Shown in pieces: positions 44,361 through 53,915 of a DNA stretch of 64,000 nucleotides. Origin of the DNA: a bacterium 1XD8-76 (GTDB lineage Bacteria > Bacillota > Clostridia > Lachnospirales > Lachnospiraceae); assembly GCA_003611955.1 (NCBI GenBank), contig RAZE01000016.1, positions 32,978-96,977 of the forward strand, written 5' to 3'. Each line of letters begins with the position of its first letter. Position 1 is the first letter of the stretch. The notes under the pieces were generated by a model. The model did not search any database and had not been told where the DNA came from. It saw only the letters and a program-made list of their open reading frames with translations. The position numbers were made by a program, and so were the translations under genes.

Positions 44361-45752
44361 ATGGAGCTGACAGAGATTCGGGAATTGTACAGAAACAGGA
44401 AGGAGTACATCGGAAAGAAAATAACGGTGGGAGGATGGATCCGGAGCATACGGGATTCCAGGACGTTTGGATTTATCGTGGTGAACGACGGGACTTTTTT
44501 TGAACCGCTGCAGATCGTTTACGGCGATAAGCTGGATAATTTTGAGGACATCAACAGACTCAATGTGGGGGCGGCGATCATTGTGTCGGGAACATTGGTG
44601 GAAACGCCGCAGGCAAAGCAGCCCTTTGAGATACAGGCGGAGGAAGTGCTGGTGGAGGGGATGTCGGCGCCGGATTATCCGCTGCAGAAAAAGCGCCACA
44701 GTTTTGAGTATCTGAGGACGATCCCTCACCTGCGCGCCCGGACCAACACCTTCCAGGCGGTGTTTAGGGTTCGCTCGCTGATCGCCTATGCGATCCATAA
44801 GTTCTTTATGGACAGAGGGTTTGTCTATGTGCATACGCCGATTATCACAGGATCGGACTGCGAGGGCGCCGGGGAGATGTTCCAGGTGACCACATTAGAT
44901 ATGAAGGATTTGCCGAAGAAGGATGACGGCAGTGTGGATTATGACAATGACTTTTTCGGGAAACCGGCAAATCTCACGGTCTCCGGGCAGCTGAACGGTG
45001 AGACTTACGCGATGGCGTTCAAAAATATTTATACCTTCGGTCCGACTTTCCGGGCGGAAAATTCCAACACCACCCGCCATGCGGCGGAATTCTGGATGAT
45101 CGAGCCGGAGATCGCCTTTGCGGATCTGAAGGACGACATGATCCTCGCGGAGTCCATGATCAAATACATTATCCGGTATGTGCTGGAGAACGCCCCGGAG
45201 GAGATGAAGTTCTTTAACAGTTTCGTGGACAAGGGGCTGATCGAGCGGCTGGAGCACGTGGCAAACTCTGATTTTGCCCATGTGACCTACACGGAGGCGA
45301 TCGAGATCCTGGAAAAACATAATGAGGAATTTGATTATAAAGTTTCCTGGGGATGCGATCTGCAGACGGAGCATGAGCGCTATCTGACAGAAAAAGAATT
45401 TAAGCGCCCCGTCTTTGTGACGGACTATCCGAAGGAGATCAAAGCTTTCTATATGAAATTAAATGAGGACGGGAAGACGGTGGCGGCCATGGACTGCCTT
45501 GTGCCGGGCATCGGCGAGATCATCGGCGGTTCCCAGAGGGAGGACGATCTGGCGACGCTCACGGGACGGATGGAGGAGATGGGTCTGAAAAAGGAGGACT
45601 ATGACTTCTATCTGGATCTTCGCCGCTACGGATCGGTGCGCCATGCCGGATTCGGGCTCGGATTTGAGCGCTGTGTCATGTATCTGACGGGAATGGCGAA
45701 TATACGCGACGTGCTTCCGTTCCCCAGGACGGTGAAGAACTGCGAGCTTTAA
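44361..45752 (+). CDS. asnS: Asparaginyl-tRNA synthetase
   Basis: AsnS charges tRNA-Asn. The 463-residue class IIb enzyme has an N-terminal OB-fold ([25 protein letters not shown]) and class II motifs including [25 protein letters not shown] sequence near residue 230 and the C-terminal [15 protein letters not shown] motif 3. The frame opens at 44310, right after the previous stop. AAGGAGAG and the family N-terminus favour ATG 44361. No T-box is present. Confidence 0.95.
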   Translation: MELTEIRELYRNRKEYIGKKITVGGWIRSIRDSRTFGFIVVNDGTFFEPLQIVYGDKLDNFEDINRLNVGAAIIVSGTLVETPQAKQPFEIQAEEVLVEGMSAPDYPLQKKRHSFEYLRTIPHLRARTNTFQAVFRVRSLIAYAIHKFFMDRGFVYVHTPIITGSDCEGAGEMFQVTTLDMKDLPKKDDGSVDYDNDFFGKPANLTVSGQLNGETYAMAFKNIYTFGPTFRAENSNTTRHAAEFWMIEPEIAFADLKDDMILAESMIKYIIRYVLENAPEEMKFFNSFVDKGLIERLEHVANSDFAHVTYTEAIEILEKHNEEFDYKVSWGCDLQTEHERYLTEKEFKRPVFVTDYPKEIKAFYMKLNEDGKTVAAMDCLVPGIGEIIGGSQREDDLATLTGRMEEMGLKKEDYDFYLDLRRYGSVRHAGFGLGFERCVMYLTGMANIRDVLPFPRTVKNCEL

Positions 45753-45790
45753 ATTACCTGTTGTGTGTCAGAAATCAGATGGGAAAACAT

Positions 45791-47026
45791 ATGAAAAAAA
45801 GAGTCAGGAGTGTGGTGTGTCTGCTGCTGTGCGCGCTTGTGTTTCTGGAGAGCTCCGGGAATGTTCAGGCGGTGACGATCGAGGAACTGCAGCGGCAGAT
45901 ACAGGAGAGCCAGAGCTATCTGAATAGTGAGAACGCGACGATCTCCGGCCTGCAGGATGAGCAGGATCTGATCGAGGAGGAGATCGAGGATACCGAAGCG
46001 GAGCTTGTAAACCTGTACACGGAGATCGGGGTGCTGGAAGATCAGATCGCGGAGAAAGAAAGCAGTATCGCGGAGAAAGAGGCGGAGATCGAGGTGGCCC
46101 AGGCGGAATACGAGGAAGCGGAAGCGGAAGAAAGACGCCAGTATGAGGCGATGAAAGAGCGGATCCGTTTCACCTATGAGCAGGGGGAGAGCTCCTACAT
46201 AGAACTGCTGCTTTCCAGCGGGAGCTTCAGCGAACTTTTGAACCGGGCGGAATTTATCGAGGAGGTCTCTGCTTACGACGACCGGATGCTGGAGGAGTAT
46301 CAGGCGATCAAGCAGAAAGTGGCTGATCTGAAAGCTAAGCTGGAGGCGGACAGACAGATCCTTGTGGAGGAGAAAGAGGCGCTGGAAGCCGATAAGGCGA
46401 CTCTCGCAAAACAGCAGAGCTATCTGAACGGTATTCTCGCGCAGAAGAAGGCCGTCAGCGCCAACTATGACGCGGAGATCGCGGAGGCGAAAAACCGGGC
46501 GGCGCAGTATAAACAGCAAATCGCGGCGGACACAAAGAAGATCCAGCAGATCCAGGAGGAGGAGCGAAGGAGACTGGCGGAACAGAACAGCAGCGGAGGC
46601 GGGACGAAGAACACCAAACCGAACCCCAACGCAGCCAACACGATCGCGGCGGCGCAGGCCATCGTGGCGCAGTCCGGCGGCAGCAGCAACGGGAAATCCA
46701 TCGCCAACTACGCCTGCCAGTTTATCGGAAATCCGTATGTGTCCGGCGGCACGAGCCTGACGAACGGTGCGGACTGTTCCGGGTTTATCTATGCATTGTA
46801 TAAAGATTACGGGTATCGTGTGCCCAGAACATCCTGGCAGCTTCGGGAGGTGGGGACCGGCGTCTCGTACTCGGAAGCCCAGCCCGGCGACATCGTCTGC
46901 TATGAAGGGCATGTGGGGATGTATATCGGCGGTGGGATGATCGTCCACGCCAGCACCCAGAGGACCGGGATCAAGGTCAGCAACGCGCAGTATCGGCCGA
47001 TTCTGACGGTGAGGAGGGTGATGTAA
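45791..47026 (+). CDS. Secreted coiled-coil NlpC/P60 peptidoglycan hydrolase
   Basis: The 411-residue protein has a signal peptide ending near ...VQAV, a long coiled coil from about residue 30 to 250 (PcsB-like), a short linker and an NlpC/P60 endopeptidase domain. Its catalytic Cys is in NGADCSGFIY and its His in EGHVGMYIGGG. The coiled coil suggests regulation by a divisome partner such as FtsEX, as for PcsB; that is inference. ATG 45791 is chosen over ATG 45779 because the protein then begins MKKRVRSVV, a normal signal peptide. Confidence 0.9.
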   Translation: MKKRVRSVVCLLLCALVFLESSGNVQAVTIEELQRQIQESQSYLNSENATISGLQDEQDLIEEEIEDTEAELVNLYTEIGVLEDQIAEKESSIAEKEAEIEVAQAEYEEAEAEERRQYEAMKERIRFTYEQGESSYIELLLSSGSFSELLNRAEFIEEVSAYDDRMLEEYQAIKQKVADLKAKLEADRQILVEEKEALEADKATLAKQQSYLNGILAQKKAVSANYDAEIAEAKNRAAQYKQQIAADTKKIQQIQEEERRRLAEQNSSGGGTKNTKPNPNAANTIAAAQAIVAQSGGSSNGKSIANYACQFIGNPYVSGGTSLTNGADCSGFIYALYKDYGYRVPRTSWQLREVGTGVSYSEAQPGDIVCYEGHVGMYIGGGMIVHASTQRTGIKVSNAQYRPILTVRRVM

Positions 47027-47096
47027 GGAAAAAGAAGATTCCCGGGGAAAGAAAGGGGAGAGCGATGAAAAATTTAAAAATTTTTCAATTCATCTC

Positions 47097-47123
47097 TAAA
47101 GTTTTTTGGGAACATTCCGAAAT
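47097..47123 (+). promoter_or_regulatory. Sigma-D (sigma-28) promoter of flagellin gene 1
   Basis: TAAAGTTT (47097-47104), 11-bp spacer, TCCGAAAT (47116-47123). This fits the flagellar TAAAGTTT-N11-GCCGATAA consensus with a perfect -35 and 5 of 8 -10 bases. Confidence 0.8.
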
Positions 47124-47339
47124 ATGTAATAGCAGCGGCAGGAAAACCGCTGAAAGCCGGGAGCAGAGAGGCGACTAGCCTAGGGGTCAAATTGATGCGG
47201 AGGCAAAAATTTCATAAAAGAAAGATCCGCTTTTTAAAGCGGCATATGGCTGTCAAAGCAGCCTAAAAATTACTAATGGGCAAAAGCCCGAACCGGCACA
47301 AAAGGATTTGCGCCGAGTAAAAGTATATGGAGGTACACT
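47124..47339 (+). ncRNA. Structured ~210-nt leader of flagellin gene 1
   Basis: No ORF is seen. Successive hairpins can be drawn: AGCGG/CCGCT, AGGC/GCCT, CCGCTTT/AAAGCGG, GGCTG/CAGCC, GGGC/GCCC and a 9-bp stem (47294-47302 with 47307-47315) presenting AGGA as its loop. The TATGGAGG ribosome site follows. A hairpin-loop GGA upstream of a GGA-containing ribosome site is the arrangement bound by CsrA on Bacillus hag mRNA. The 5' part weakly recalls the c-di-GMP-I order but is not convincing. Confidence 0.55.
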
Positions 47340-48824
47340 ATGGTAGTACAACACAATCTTACAGCAATGAATTCCAACAGAATGTTGGGCGTAACCACAA
47401 GCCAGCAGGCTAAGACAACTGAGAAGCTTTCTTCCGGTTATAAGATCAACCGTGCGGCTGATGATGCAGCAGGTCTTGCGATCTCCGAAAAAATGAGAAA
47501 GCAGATCAGAGGTCTTACACAGGCTTCCGCAAATGCGCAGGATGGTATCAGCGCAGTGCAGACAGCAGAAGGTGCTTTGACAGAAGTACACGATATGCTG
47601 CAGAGAATGAACGAGCTGGCAGTTAAGGCAGCTAACGGTACAAACTCTGAGTCCGACCGTACAGCGATCCAGGCTGAGATCGACCAGCTGACAACAGAAA
47701 TCGACCGTGTAGCAGAGACCACAAAGTTCAACGAGACTTACCTGCTCAAGGGCGACAAGGATGCTCCGAAGGGCTATAGCTACAACTACGCTACATTTAC
47801 ATCGGCAGCAGCAGGCGCGGCAACATTCGCAACAGATAGCGTTACAGGCCTGAAGGTTACTGTAGCAGTGGCGACTGTAACAGCGATCAACCAGGATGAT
47901 ATCAACGAAGTGCTGAAAGCTCTGAAGGATTCCGGTATCAGCGTAACGGCAGAGAGCAAATGGAATGCAACATCAGCTACTCCTGCTCCGAGCTCAACAA
48001 CATACAGCATGCAGTTAAACGGTGCCGCAGCACAGAAATACAATGTGGTGGCAACATCCGTGACAGGCGGAACGTTCGAAATTCAGGATAAGAAGGGCAA
48101 CAAGCTGCTGTCCATCACGACAAGCGGTTATACGCCTACCGCATCTACCGCAGGCGACAAGAAGGATACTATCGTATTCAACGCAGAATCTGTGACAGCT
48201 GCAGCTACAACAGCTTCCAGAGCGGCATACTACGACAGAGACGGAAACAAGATTTCCACCAATGCACTGGGTGATTACTTCACCTCCTACAATGCGAATA
48301 ACGGCACTGTGGTTACCACACAGGTAAAAGCAGGCGCACCGAAAGTATATGACGCAGTAGGAAATGAGACCACTCTGAAACAGGATGAAGTGAAAGCTGT
48401 CCGCGATGTGATGGGTGATCTGAATGTAGGTCTCCATGTAGGTGCTGATGCTACAGGCAACAACCAGATCAAGATGAATATCTCTGTGATGAGCTCCAAG
48501 GGTCTTGGCATTAACGGCCTGAAGATCGACGGCACAGATGATACAAATGCATTGGATGCGATCGAGAAGATCAAAGCAGCTATCACAAAAGTATCTGCTC
48601 AGAGATCTGACCTGGGTGCTGTTCAGAACAGATTAGAGCACACGATCAACAACCTGGATAACGTTGTAGAGAATACAACATCTGCTGAATCTGCTATCCG
48701 TGATACAGATATGGCATCCACGATGGTTAAGTACTCTAACAACAACATTCTGGCTCAGGCTGGTACATCCATGCTGGCTCAGGCTAATCAGAGCAACCAG
48801 AGCGTACTGTCCCTGTTACAGTAA
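47340..48824 (+). CDS. Flagellin 1
   Basis: A 494-residue filament subunit. The D0/D1 ends are strongly conserved: MVVQHNLTAMNSNRML at the start, SSGYKINRAADDAAGLAISEKMR, LQRMNELAVKAANGTN (the TLR5-contact region, with its arginine) and the C-terminal VENTTSAESAIRDTD and ILAQAGTSMLAQANQ. The middle (about 145-400) is a variable Thr/Ser/Ala-rich domain, a suitable glycosylation target. It has its own sigma-D promoter and structured leader, and glycosyltransferase genes lie downstream of the pair. Confidence 0.96.
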   Translation: MVVQHNLTAMNSNRMLGVTTSQQAKTTEKLSSGYKINRAADDAAGLAISEKMRKQIRGLTQASANAQDGISAVQTAEGALTEVHDMLQRMNELAVKAANGTNSESDRTAIQAEIDQLTTEIDRVAETTKFNETYLLKGDKDAPKGYSYNYATFTSAAAGAATFATDSVTGLKVTVAVATVTAINQDDINEVLKALKDSGISVTAESKWNATSATPAPSSTTYSMQLNGAAAQKYNVVATSVTGGTFEIQDKKGNKLLSITTSGYTPTASTAGDKKDTIVFNAESVTAAATTASRAAYYDRDGNKISTNALGDYFTSYNANNGTVVTTQVKAGAPKVYDAVGNETTLKQDEVKAVRDVMGDLNVGLHVGADATGNNQIKMNISVMSSKGLGINGLKIDGTDDTNALDAIEKIKAAITKVSAQRSDLGAVQNRLEHTINNLDNVVENTTSAESAIRDTDMASTMVKYSNNNILAQAGTSMLAQANQSNQSVLSLLQ

Positions 48825-48911
48825 TAGCTGACCATTCCTGGGCATAGATAGGGAAGCTTACTGACAGATGACATAAAATTGTTAGAACGCTGTACAACAG
48901 CGGCTACTTAG

Positions 48912-48946
48912 ATAAGGACGGCATAAAAACCGTCCTTATTTTTTCT
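48912..48946 (+). terminator. Terminator of flagellin gene 1
   Basis: A 10-bp stem (48912-48921 with 48930-48939) followed by TTTTTTC. Confidence 0.9.
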
Positions 48947-49011
48947 TTTGAGAGGGATATTTGCTATATTGAGAAGTAGCGAAATTTATATAAAAAAATT
49001 GAAATAATCCC

Positions 49012-49038
49012 TAATATTATTTGAAAACAGGACGATAT
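49012..49038 (+). promoter_or_regulatory. Sigma-D (sigma-28) promoter of flagellin gene 2
   Basis: TAATATTA (49012-49019), 11-bp spacer, GACGATAT (49031-49038): 5 of 8 and 6 of 8 consensus bases at flagellar spacing. Confidence 0.7.
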
Positions 49039-49143
49039 AAATAATGTAAGCAGCAAGGAAACTGAAATTAGGACGAAAACAAATTTCATCTCATGACCCA
49101 CACAGGGAAGTGCGGGTAAAGAAAAAGTATATGGAGGTACATC
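49039..49143 (+). promoter_or_regulatory. Leader of flagellin gene 2 with GGA-loop hairpin
   Basis: A short leader carries one stem at 49096-49103 with 49110-49117 (one A-C mismatch) whose loop is AGGGAA, 18 bp before a ribosome site identical to that of gene 1 (TATATGGAGGTAC). The loop fits the ANGGA CsrA motif. The other hairpins of leader 1 are missing, so the two genes may respond to different signals. Confidence 0.5.
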
Positions 49144-50628
49144 ATGGTAGTACAACACAATCTTATCGCAATGAATTCCAACAGAATGTTAGGGGTAACC
49201 ACAAAAAAGCAGGCAAAATCAACTGAGAAACTTTCTTCCGGATATAAGATCAACCGTGCGGCTGACGACGCGGCTGGCCTTGCAATCTCCGAGAAAATGA
49301 GAAAGCAGATCAGAGGTCTCACACAGGCTTCCGCAAACGCACAGGACGGTATCAGTGCAGTGCAGACAGCAGAGGGCGCTTTGACAGAAGTACACGATAT
49401 GCTGCAGAGATTGAACGAACTGGCAGTGAAAGCAGCTAACGGCACAAATTCCGAGTCTGACCGTACGGCGATCCAGGCAGAAGTGGATCAGCTGACAACA
49501 GAAATCGACCGTGTGGCGGAGACTACAAAATTCAACGAGACTTACCTGCTCAAGGGTGACAAGGATGCGCCGAAGGGTTACAGCTACAGTTATACTACTT
49601 ATACAACCTCTTCCGTGGCAGGCGGAGCGGCGACGTTCGCAGCGGATTCGGTTACAAGTCTGAAGGTTACCGTAGCGGTGGCGACTGTGACGGCTCTCAA
49701 TCAGGATGATATCAATGAAGTGATCAAGGCGATGAGAGATTCCGGTATCAGCGTAATAGCAGAAAGCAAATGGGATACAGACGGATCTACGCTCAAAGCG
49801 ACAACATACAGCCTGCAGCTGAACGGCGGCGCGGCACAGAAATACAATGTAGTGGCGACATCTGTGACGGGCGGGAAGTTCGAGATCCAGGATAAGAAGG
49901 GCAATAAGCTGATGGAGATTACGACCAGCGGGTATACTCCTACGGCGACGTCCTCCGGCGATCAGAAAGATATCGTTGTGTTTAATGCAGAATCAGTACA
50001 GGCTGCAGCTTGCACGGCTTCCAGGGCGTCATACTACGACAGAGACGGAAACAGAATCCCTGCCAATGCATTAGAGGATTATTTCACTTCCTACAATGCA
50101 GATAACGGTACCGTAGTTACCACACAGGTAAAAGCGGGATCACCTAAAGTGTACGATGCGGTGGGGAATGAAACGACATTGAAATCAGCGGAAGTAAGCG
50201 CTGTCCGTGATAAAGTGGGCGATCTGAATGTGGGGCTCCATGTAGGCGCAGACGCTACAAGCAACAACCAGATCAAGATGAATCTCTCCACAATGAGTTC
50301 AAAGGGACTTGGCATCAACGGAATAAAGGTTGACGGTGCGGATGACAGCAATGCAATGGATGCCATTGAAAGAGTCAAAGCGGCTATCACGAAAGTGTCC
50401 GCTCAGAGATCTGACCTGGGTGCTGTTCAGAACAGATTGGAGCATACGATCAACAACCTGGATAATGTTGTAGAGAATACCACATCCGCTGAATCTTCTA
50501 TCCGCGATACGGATATGGCCACCATGATGGTTCAGTACTCTAACAACAACATTCTGGCACAGGCCGGCACATCCATGCTGGCGCAGGCTAATCAGGCCAA
50601 CCAGAGCGTACTGTCCCTGTTGCAGTAA
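49144..50628 (+). CDS. Flagellin 2
   Basis: A second 494-residue flagellin, clearly a tandem duplicate of flagellin 1. The first 170 and last 100 residues are nearly identical, and the central domain differs by scattered substitutions and small compensating indels. Notable changes are KKQAKS for SQQAKT near residue 22 and a cysteine (QAAACTASRA) absent from gene 1. Separate promoters, leaders and terminators mean the two can be controlled independently. Confidence 0.95.
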   Translation: MVVQHNLIAMNSNRMLGVTTKKQAKSTEKLSSGYKINRAADDAAGLAISEKMRKQIRGLTQASANAQDGISAVQTAEGALTEVHDMLQRLNELAVKAANGTNSESDRTAIQAEVDQLTTEIDRVAETTKFNETYLLKGDKDAPKGYSYSYTTYTTSSVAGGAATFAADSVTSLKVTVAVATVTALNQDDINEVIKAMRDSGISVIAESKWDTDGSTLKATTYSLQLNGGAAQKYNVVATSVTGGKFEIQDKKGNKLMEITTSGYTPTATSSGDQKDIVVFNAESVQAAACTASRASYYDRDGNRIPANALEDYFTSYNADNGTVVTTQVKAGSPKVYDAVGNETTLKSAEVSAVRDKVGDLNVGLHVGADATSNNQIKMNLSTMSSKGLGINGIKVDGADDSNAMDAIERVKAAITKVSAQRSDLGAVQNRLEHTINNLDNVVENTTSAESSIRDTDMATMMVQYSNNNILAQAGTSMLAQANQANQSVLSLLQ

Positions 50629-50673
50629 TATAGTACATAAAATGGTAAGGAATAGTAAAAAAAGTAACGATTT

Positions 50674-50708
50674 AAATAAGGGCGGTTCAAAACCGCCTTT
50701 ATTTTTTG
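50674..50708 (+). terminator. Terminator of flagellin gene 2
   Basis: A 14-bp stem (50674-50687 with 50691-50704, one G-U), 3-nt loop, followed by a T run. Confidence 0.9.
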
Positions 50709-50760
50709 AAAAAAGTTTGTGGTCTGCAGACTTATGGATTATAATGAATGAGGTGTGAAG

Positions 50761-52989
50761 ATGGGAGATAAATCTGGTAAAAAACCATTGTTGTCGATTT
50801 CTATACTGATATCAGGGCGGGAGGAGATGAAAAAGTGCCTTGAGTCGCTGCATTATTTTAAAGACGCTTTTCCCTGCGAAGTGGTTCTGGTGGATACGGG
50901 ATGCAACGCGGAGCAGAGAGCGCTGGCGGAACGGTATGCGGATAAAATAATCGATTTTGAGTGGTGTGATGATTTTTCTGCGGCGAGGAACGCGGGAATG
51001 AAAGCGACGGAGGGAGAATGGTTCCTGTATCTGGATGATGACGAATGGTTTGACAATCCGAAGGAGATCGTGGCATTTTTCCTGTCGGGAGAATACAAAA
51101 ATTATAACAGCGGTACCTATGTCATAAGAAATTACCGGGACATGGAAGGCATTATGCACAATGACTCCTACGGGAGCAGGCTGGTAAAGCGGAGGCCGGA
51201 CATTCGGTTTGTCGGAAGGATTCACGAGTATCTGGATCCATTTCCCGGCCCCAGAAAAGTTTTTTCGGATTTTGCCCACCATTACGGATATGCTTATCAG
51301 GATGAAGCATCGGCAAAACGCCATTCGGAACGCAACATTGAACCGCTGCTGAAACTGGTCAGGGAAGAGCCCGGGAAGAACCGGTGGGTTCTGCAGCTTG
51401 CCCAGGAGTATAGTTCGATCAATGAACATGAAAAAGCGGTGGATGTCTGCATAAAAGGACTGGCGGAACATAAAAAAAGGCTGACGCCCAGTACGGTGAT
51501 AGAACCGCCGTATCTCGGGGCAGTTTATGCCTATCTTATCACCTCACTGGACAGCCTCGGAAGGTATGAAGAGGGAATAGAATGGGTGGAAAAGGCGATG
51601 GCGGAACCGCCGCTGCGCCTGGATGTCATGAAGCCGACGATGGCGTTTTATTGTGTGGCAGGGGCAAGAATATATGCCCAGATGAAAGAGTATAAGAAGT
51701 GCCATGAGTATTTTAGCAGATATATGGCCTACAGACGTGAGTTTGGCGATAACAGAGATGTGATAGAGCTGGGGAGTTCCGGAATCATATCGGAGCTGTT
51801 CGGTGAGAGCATTTTTTATGGAGCAGTGCTGCTGTGCCTGGAGTCTGTGATACGCATGGAAGATACGGCGCTTGCGGAGGAAGCTTTCTATAGTATGGAC
51901 TGGAGTGACAAGCGGCTGCTGGAGCAGGGTAAAAGTGAGCAGCGTATGCTGGACGGCTGCTGTAACGTGCCCTATCATCCTCTGTGGACAAGGATCATGC
52001 AGACTCTTGTCTCGAGAGAAGGCGCTGCGAAGGAGATGTACACAGTTTTCCTGACAACGGAAATGGGATATAAGCAGGAGGGGGATATAGGAAAAATATC
52101 CCGGCTGAGACATCTGGTGTCAGAGATCACATATGACCATCACTATATCCTGTATACAAAAATTTTGTGGGAAAATCAAAAGATCAAGGGAATTGATGAG
52201 TGTGCGGCTTCAGAGGAAAAGATAAGAGAACTTTTCGCGGAGCTCTTTGAGAAATACCCGGATAAACTGCCCGGCATTCGAAAAGAAGTATGGGATGTGG
52301 CGGAATATCTGAATATATCCATGGAAGATAAGCTTCTGAAAGTGGATTACAGGACATGGAAAGATGCGCTGGAAGAATGGTGCAGAGAGGCATCCATAGA
52401 AGGGCTGCAGCAGTGGGAGAAAAGAATAAAAAGCTGGAAGACAGCGGAAGATATTCGGTATGGAATATTTAATATCAAGTGTGCAGAGGGATATCTCTTC
52501 CATTATCAGAAAGAGGGGCAGGGAATTGTACAGTGGGAGGATGCGCTTGGAAAATATGCTGACAGCGTTCTGAACTTTTACAGGCCTTTGTATCGTGAAA
52601 GCGTTTATGAGGAGGTACCGGAGAACCTGCCGGAAGAGATGTGGATCGCGCTGCATTTAAAAAACCTGAGGGAGTGCCGACAAAAGAATGACGATAAAGG
52701 GGCGCTTCTGGCTTTGCGCAGATGTATAGGGGTTTCCCTGGTTCTTGAAAAAGCTTTGGAAGCTTATGCGGAAGTATTAAAAAAGGAGATACAAAAACGG
52801 GATCGTGAAGCGGAGAAAGCAAGACAGGAATTGAAGGTGTTAGTCACTTCTTTGAAGGCGGCTGCGAGAATGCAGATAGAGAGGGAGGAATATCGGACCG
52901 CAAAAGAGATCTTGCTGCAGATTCAGAGCTGTGTGCCTGAAGACGAGGAAGTGCAGGAAATGATCAGGCAGACAGAAACTTTGATGTAG
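50761..52989 (+). CDS. Family 2 glycosyltransferase with C-terminal TPR-like region
   Basis: The 742-residue protein has an N-terminal GT-A domain to about residue 230: LSISILISGREEM start, VDTGCNAEQRALAERYADKI and the catalytic metal motif in YLDDDEWF. A long helical TPR-like region follows, of the sort that binds protein acceptors. It starts at ATG 50761 behind GAGGTG; a GTG at 50755 is less likely. It is the first gene after the flagellin terminator, so I infer that it transfers the first sugar to flagellin Ser/Thr. It has no membrane segment, consistent with cytoplasmic modification. Confidence 0.87.
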   Translation: MGDKSGKKPLLSISILISGREEMKKCLESLHYFKDAFPCEVVLVDTGCNAEQRALAERYADKIIDFEWCDDFSAARNAGMKATEGEWFLYLDDDEWFDNPKEIVAFFLSGEYKNYNSGTYVIRNYRDMEGIMHNDSYGSRLVKRRPDIRFVGRIHEYLDPFPGPRKVFSDFAHHYGYAYQDEASAKRHSERNIEPLLKLVREEPGKNRWVLQLAQEYSSINEHEKAVDVCIKGLAEHKKRLTPSTVIEPPYLGAVYAYLITSLDSLGRYEEGIEWVEKAMAEPPLRLDVMKPTMAFYCVAGARIYAQMKEYKKCHEYFSRYMAYRREFGDNRDVIELGSSGIISELFGESIFYGAVLLCLESVIRMEDTALAEEAFYSMDWSDKRLLEQGKSEQRMLDGCCNVPYHPLWTRIMQTLVSREGAAKEMYTVFLTTEMGYKQEGDIGKISRLRHLVSEITYDHHYILYTKILWENQKIKGIDECAASEEKIRELFAELFEKYPDKLPGIRKEVWDVAEYLNISMEDKLLKVDYRTWKDALEEWCREASIEGLQQWEKRIKSWKTAEDIRYGIFNIKCAEGYLFHYQKEGQGIVQWEDALGKYADSVLNFYRPLYRESVYEEVPENLPEEMWIALHLKNLRECRQKNDDKGALLALRRCIGVSLVLEKALEAYAEVLKKEIQKRDREAEKARQELKVLVTSLKAAARMQIEREEYRTAKEILLQIQSCVPEDEEVQEMIRQTETLM

Positions 52990-53022
52990 GGAAACAAGGG
53001 GATTCAGAAAGAAGGAAATGCG

Positions 53023-53901
53023 ATGAAGATAGCTTTATGCAACGGTGGATTGGGAAATCAGACTTTTCAATATATTTTTTCGCGATTTATTGAACTGGCT
53101 GGAGGGTCATGTTGTTATCTGGATGATTCATCATTTTTTCTGAAAGAGGCAGCGCATAATGGATTTGAAATGCGCCGTGTATTCCCAAACTGCAGGCCAA
53201 AACTGTTGAGTGAATATTTTTCAGAAGATGTATGGGAATATATGCTGCAGAGACAGGCCGGGGGAGAGCACATCATACAGCAATGGAAAAATGAGGGGGA
53301 AGATTTTACAGTGGTCGCAGAGGCATTGGGGTATCAGTATGATGGGAATATAGTAAAGATCCCGACTAACGAGTATCTCCCCTGGCTGGCCGGAGCAGAG
53401 GGCAATATTTATTATTTTGGATATTGGATCAATAAGAATTATTTGAAAGGTGAGTTTGAAAAGATACTGAGGGCGGAACTGGAATTTGCGCCCCTTGTGG
53501 GAGAAAAGAACAGAGGCTATGAGAGGCGGATCACAGAGACAAATTCGGTTGCGCTCCATGTGCGCAGGGGGGATTTTGTTGAAATAGGATGGGATAGTTC
53601 TGTCGAGACATATGCCGCCGGTGTATCAAAACTGAGAGAGACAGTATCAGATCCCCATTTTTTTGTTTTTTCGGATGATATGGAATGGTGCAGAGAAAAT
53701 TTGAAGGACATGGGAATCCGAGCAGAAGAAGCGACATTCGTGGAGGGAAACAGAGGGATAGACAGTTATATCGATATGCAGTTAATGGCCTGCTGCAAAA
53801 ATATTATTCTTGCAACATCTTCCAGCTTTGCTTACCTTGCAACGCTGTTAAACAGGAATGAATCCATATTTGTGGTAAATGGAACGGGCAGAGAGGTGTA
53901 G
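53023..53901 (+). CDS. Alpha-1,2-fucosyltransferase-like (GT11)
   Basis: The 292-residue protein begins KIALCNGGLGNQTFQYIFSR, a GT11 signature. It has the GDP-sugar-binding motif VALHVRRGDFVE near residue 180 and the C-terminal NIILATSSSFAYLATLLN. It would add fucose or a related deoxyhexose from a GDP donor. No GDP-fucose synthesis genes are in the window. The gene reads more A+T rich than the housekeeping genes, suggesting acquisition by transfer. Confidence 0.87.
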   Translation: MKIALCNGGLGNQTFQYIFSRFIELAGGSCCYLDDSSFFLKEAAHNGFEMRRVFPNCRPKLLSEYFSEDVWEYMLQRQAGGEHIIQQWKNEGEDFTVVAEALGYQYDGNIVKIPTNEYLPWLAGAEGNIYYFGYWINKNYLKGEFEKILRAELEFAPLVGEKNRGYERRITETNSVALHVRRGDFVEIGWDSSVETYAAGVSKLRETVSDPHFFVFSDDMEWCRENLKDMGIRAEEATFVEGNRGIDSYIDMQLMACCKNIILATSSSFAYLATLLNRNESIFVVNGTGREV

Positions 53902-53915
53902 GAGCGGTAAAAAAT

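Noticed and set aside
43203..44834. 543-codon minus-strand frame opposite the FKBP lipoprotein and asnS
   Set aside because: It spans two well-supported plus-strand genes, has no family motif and no ribosome site.
47124..47339. c-di-GMP-I riboswitch call for the flagellin 1 leader
   Set aside because: Only the order of short motifs is similar. The GAAA-capped stem and the receptor bases do not form, so I report it as an unclassified structured leader.
47340..50628. Flagellin pair as a recombinational switch with inverted copies
   Set aside because: The two genes are in direct orientation, each with its own promoter, and no invertase or inverted repeats flank them.
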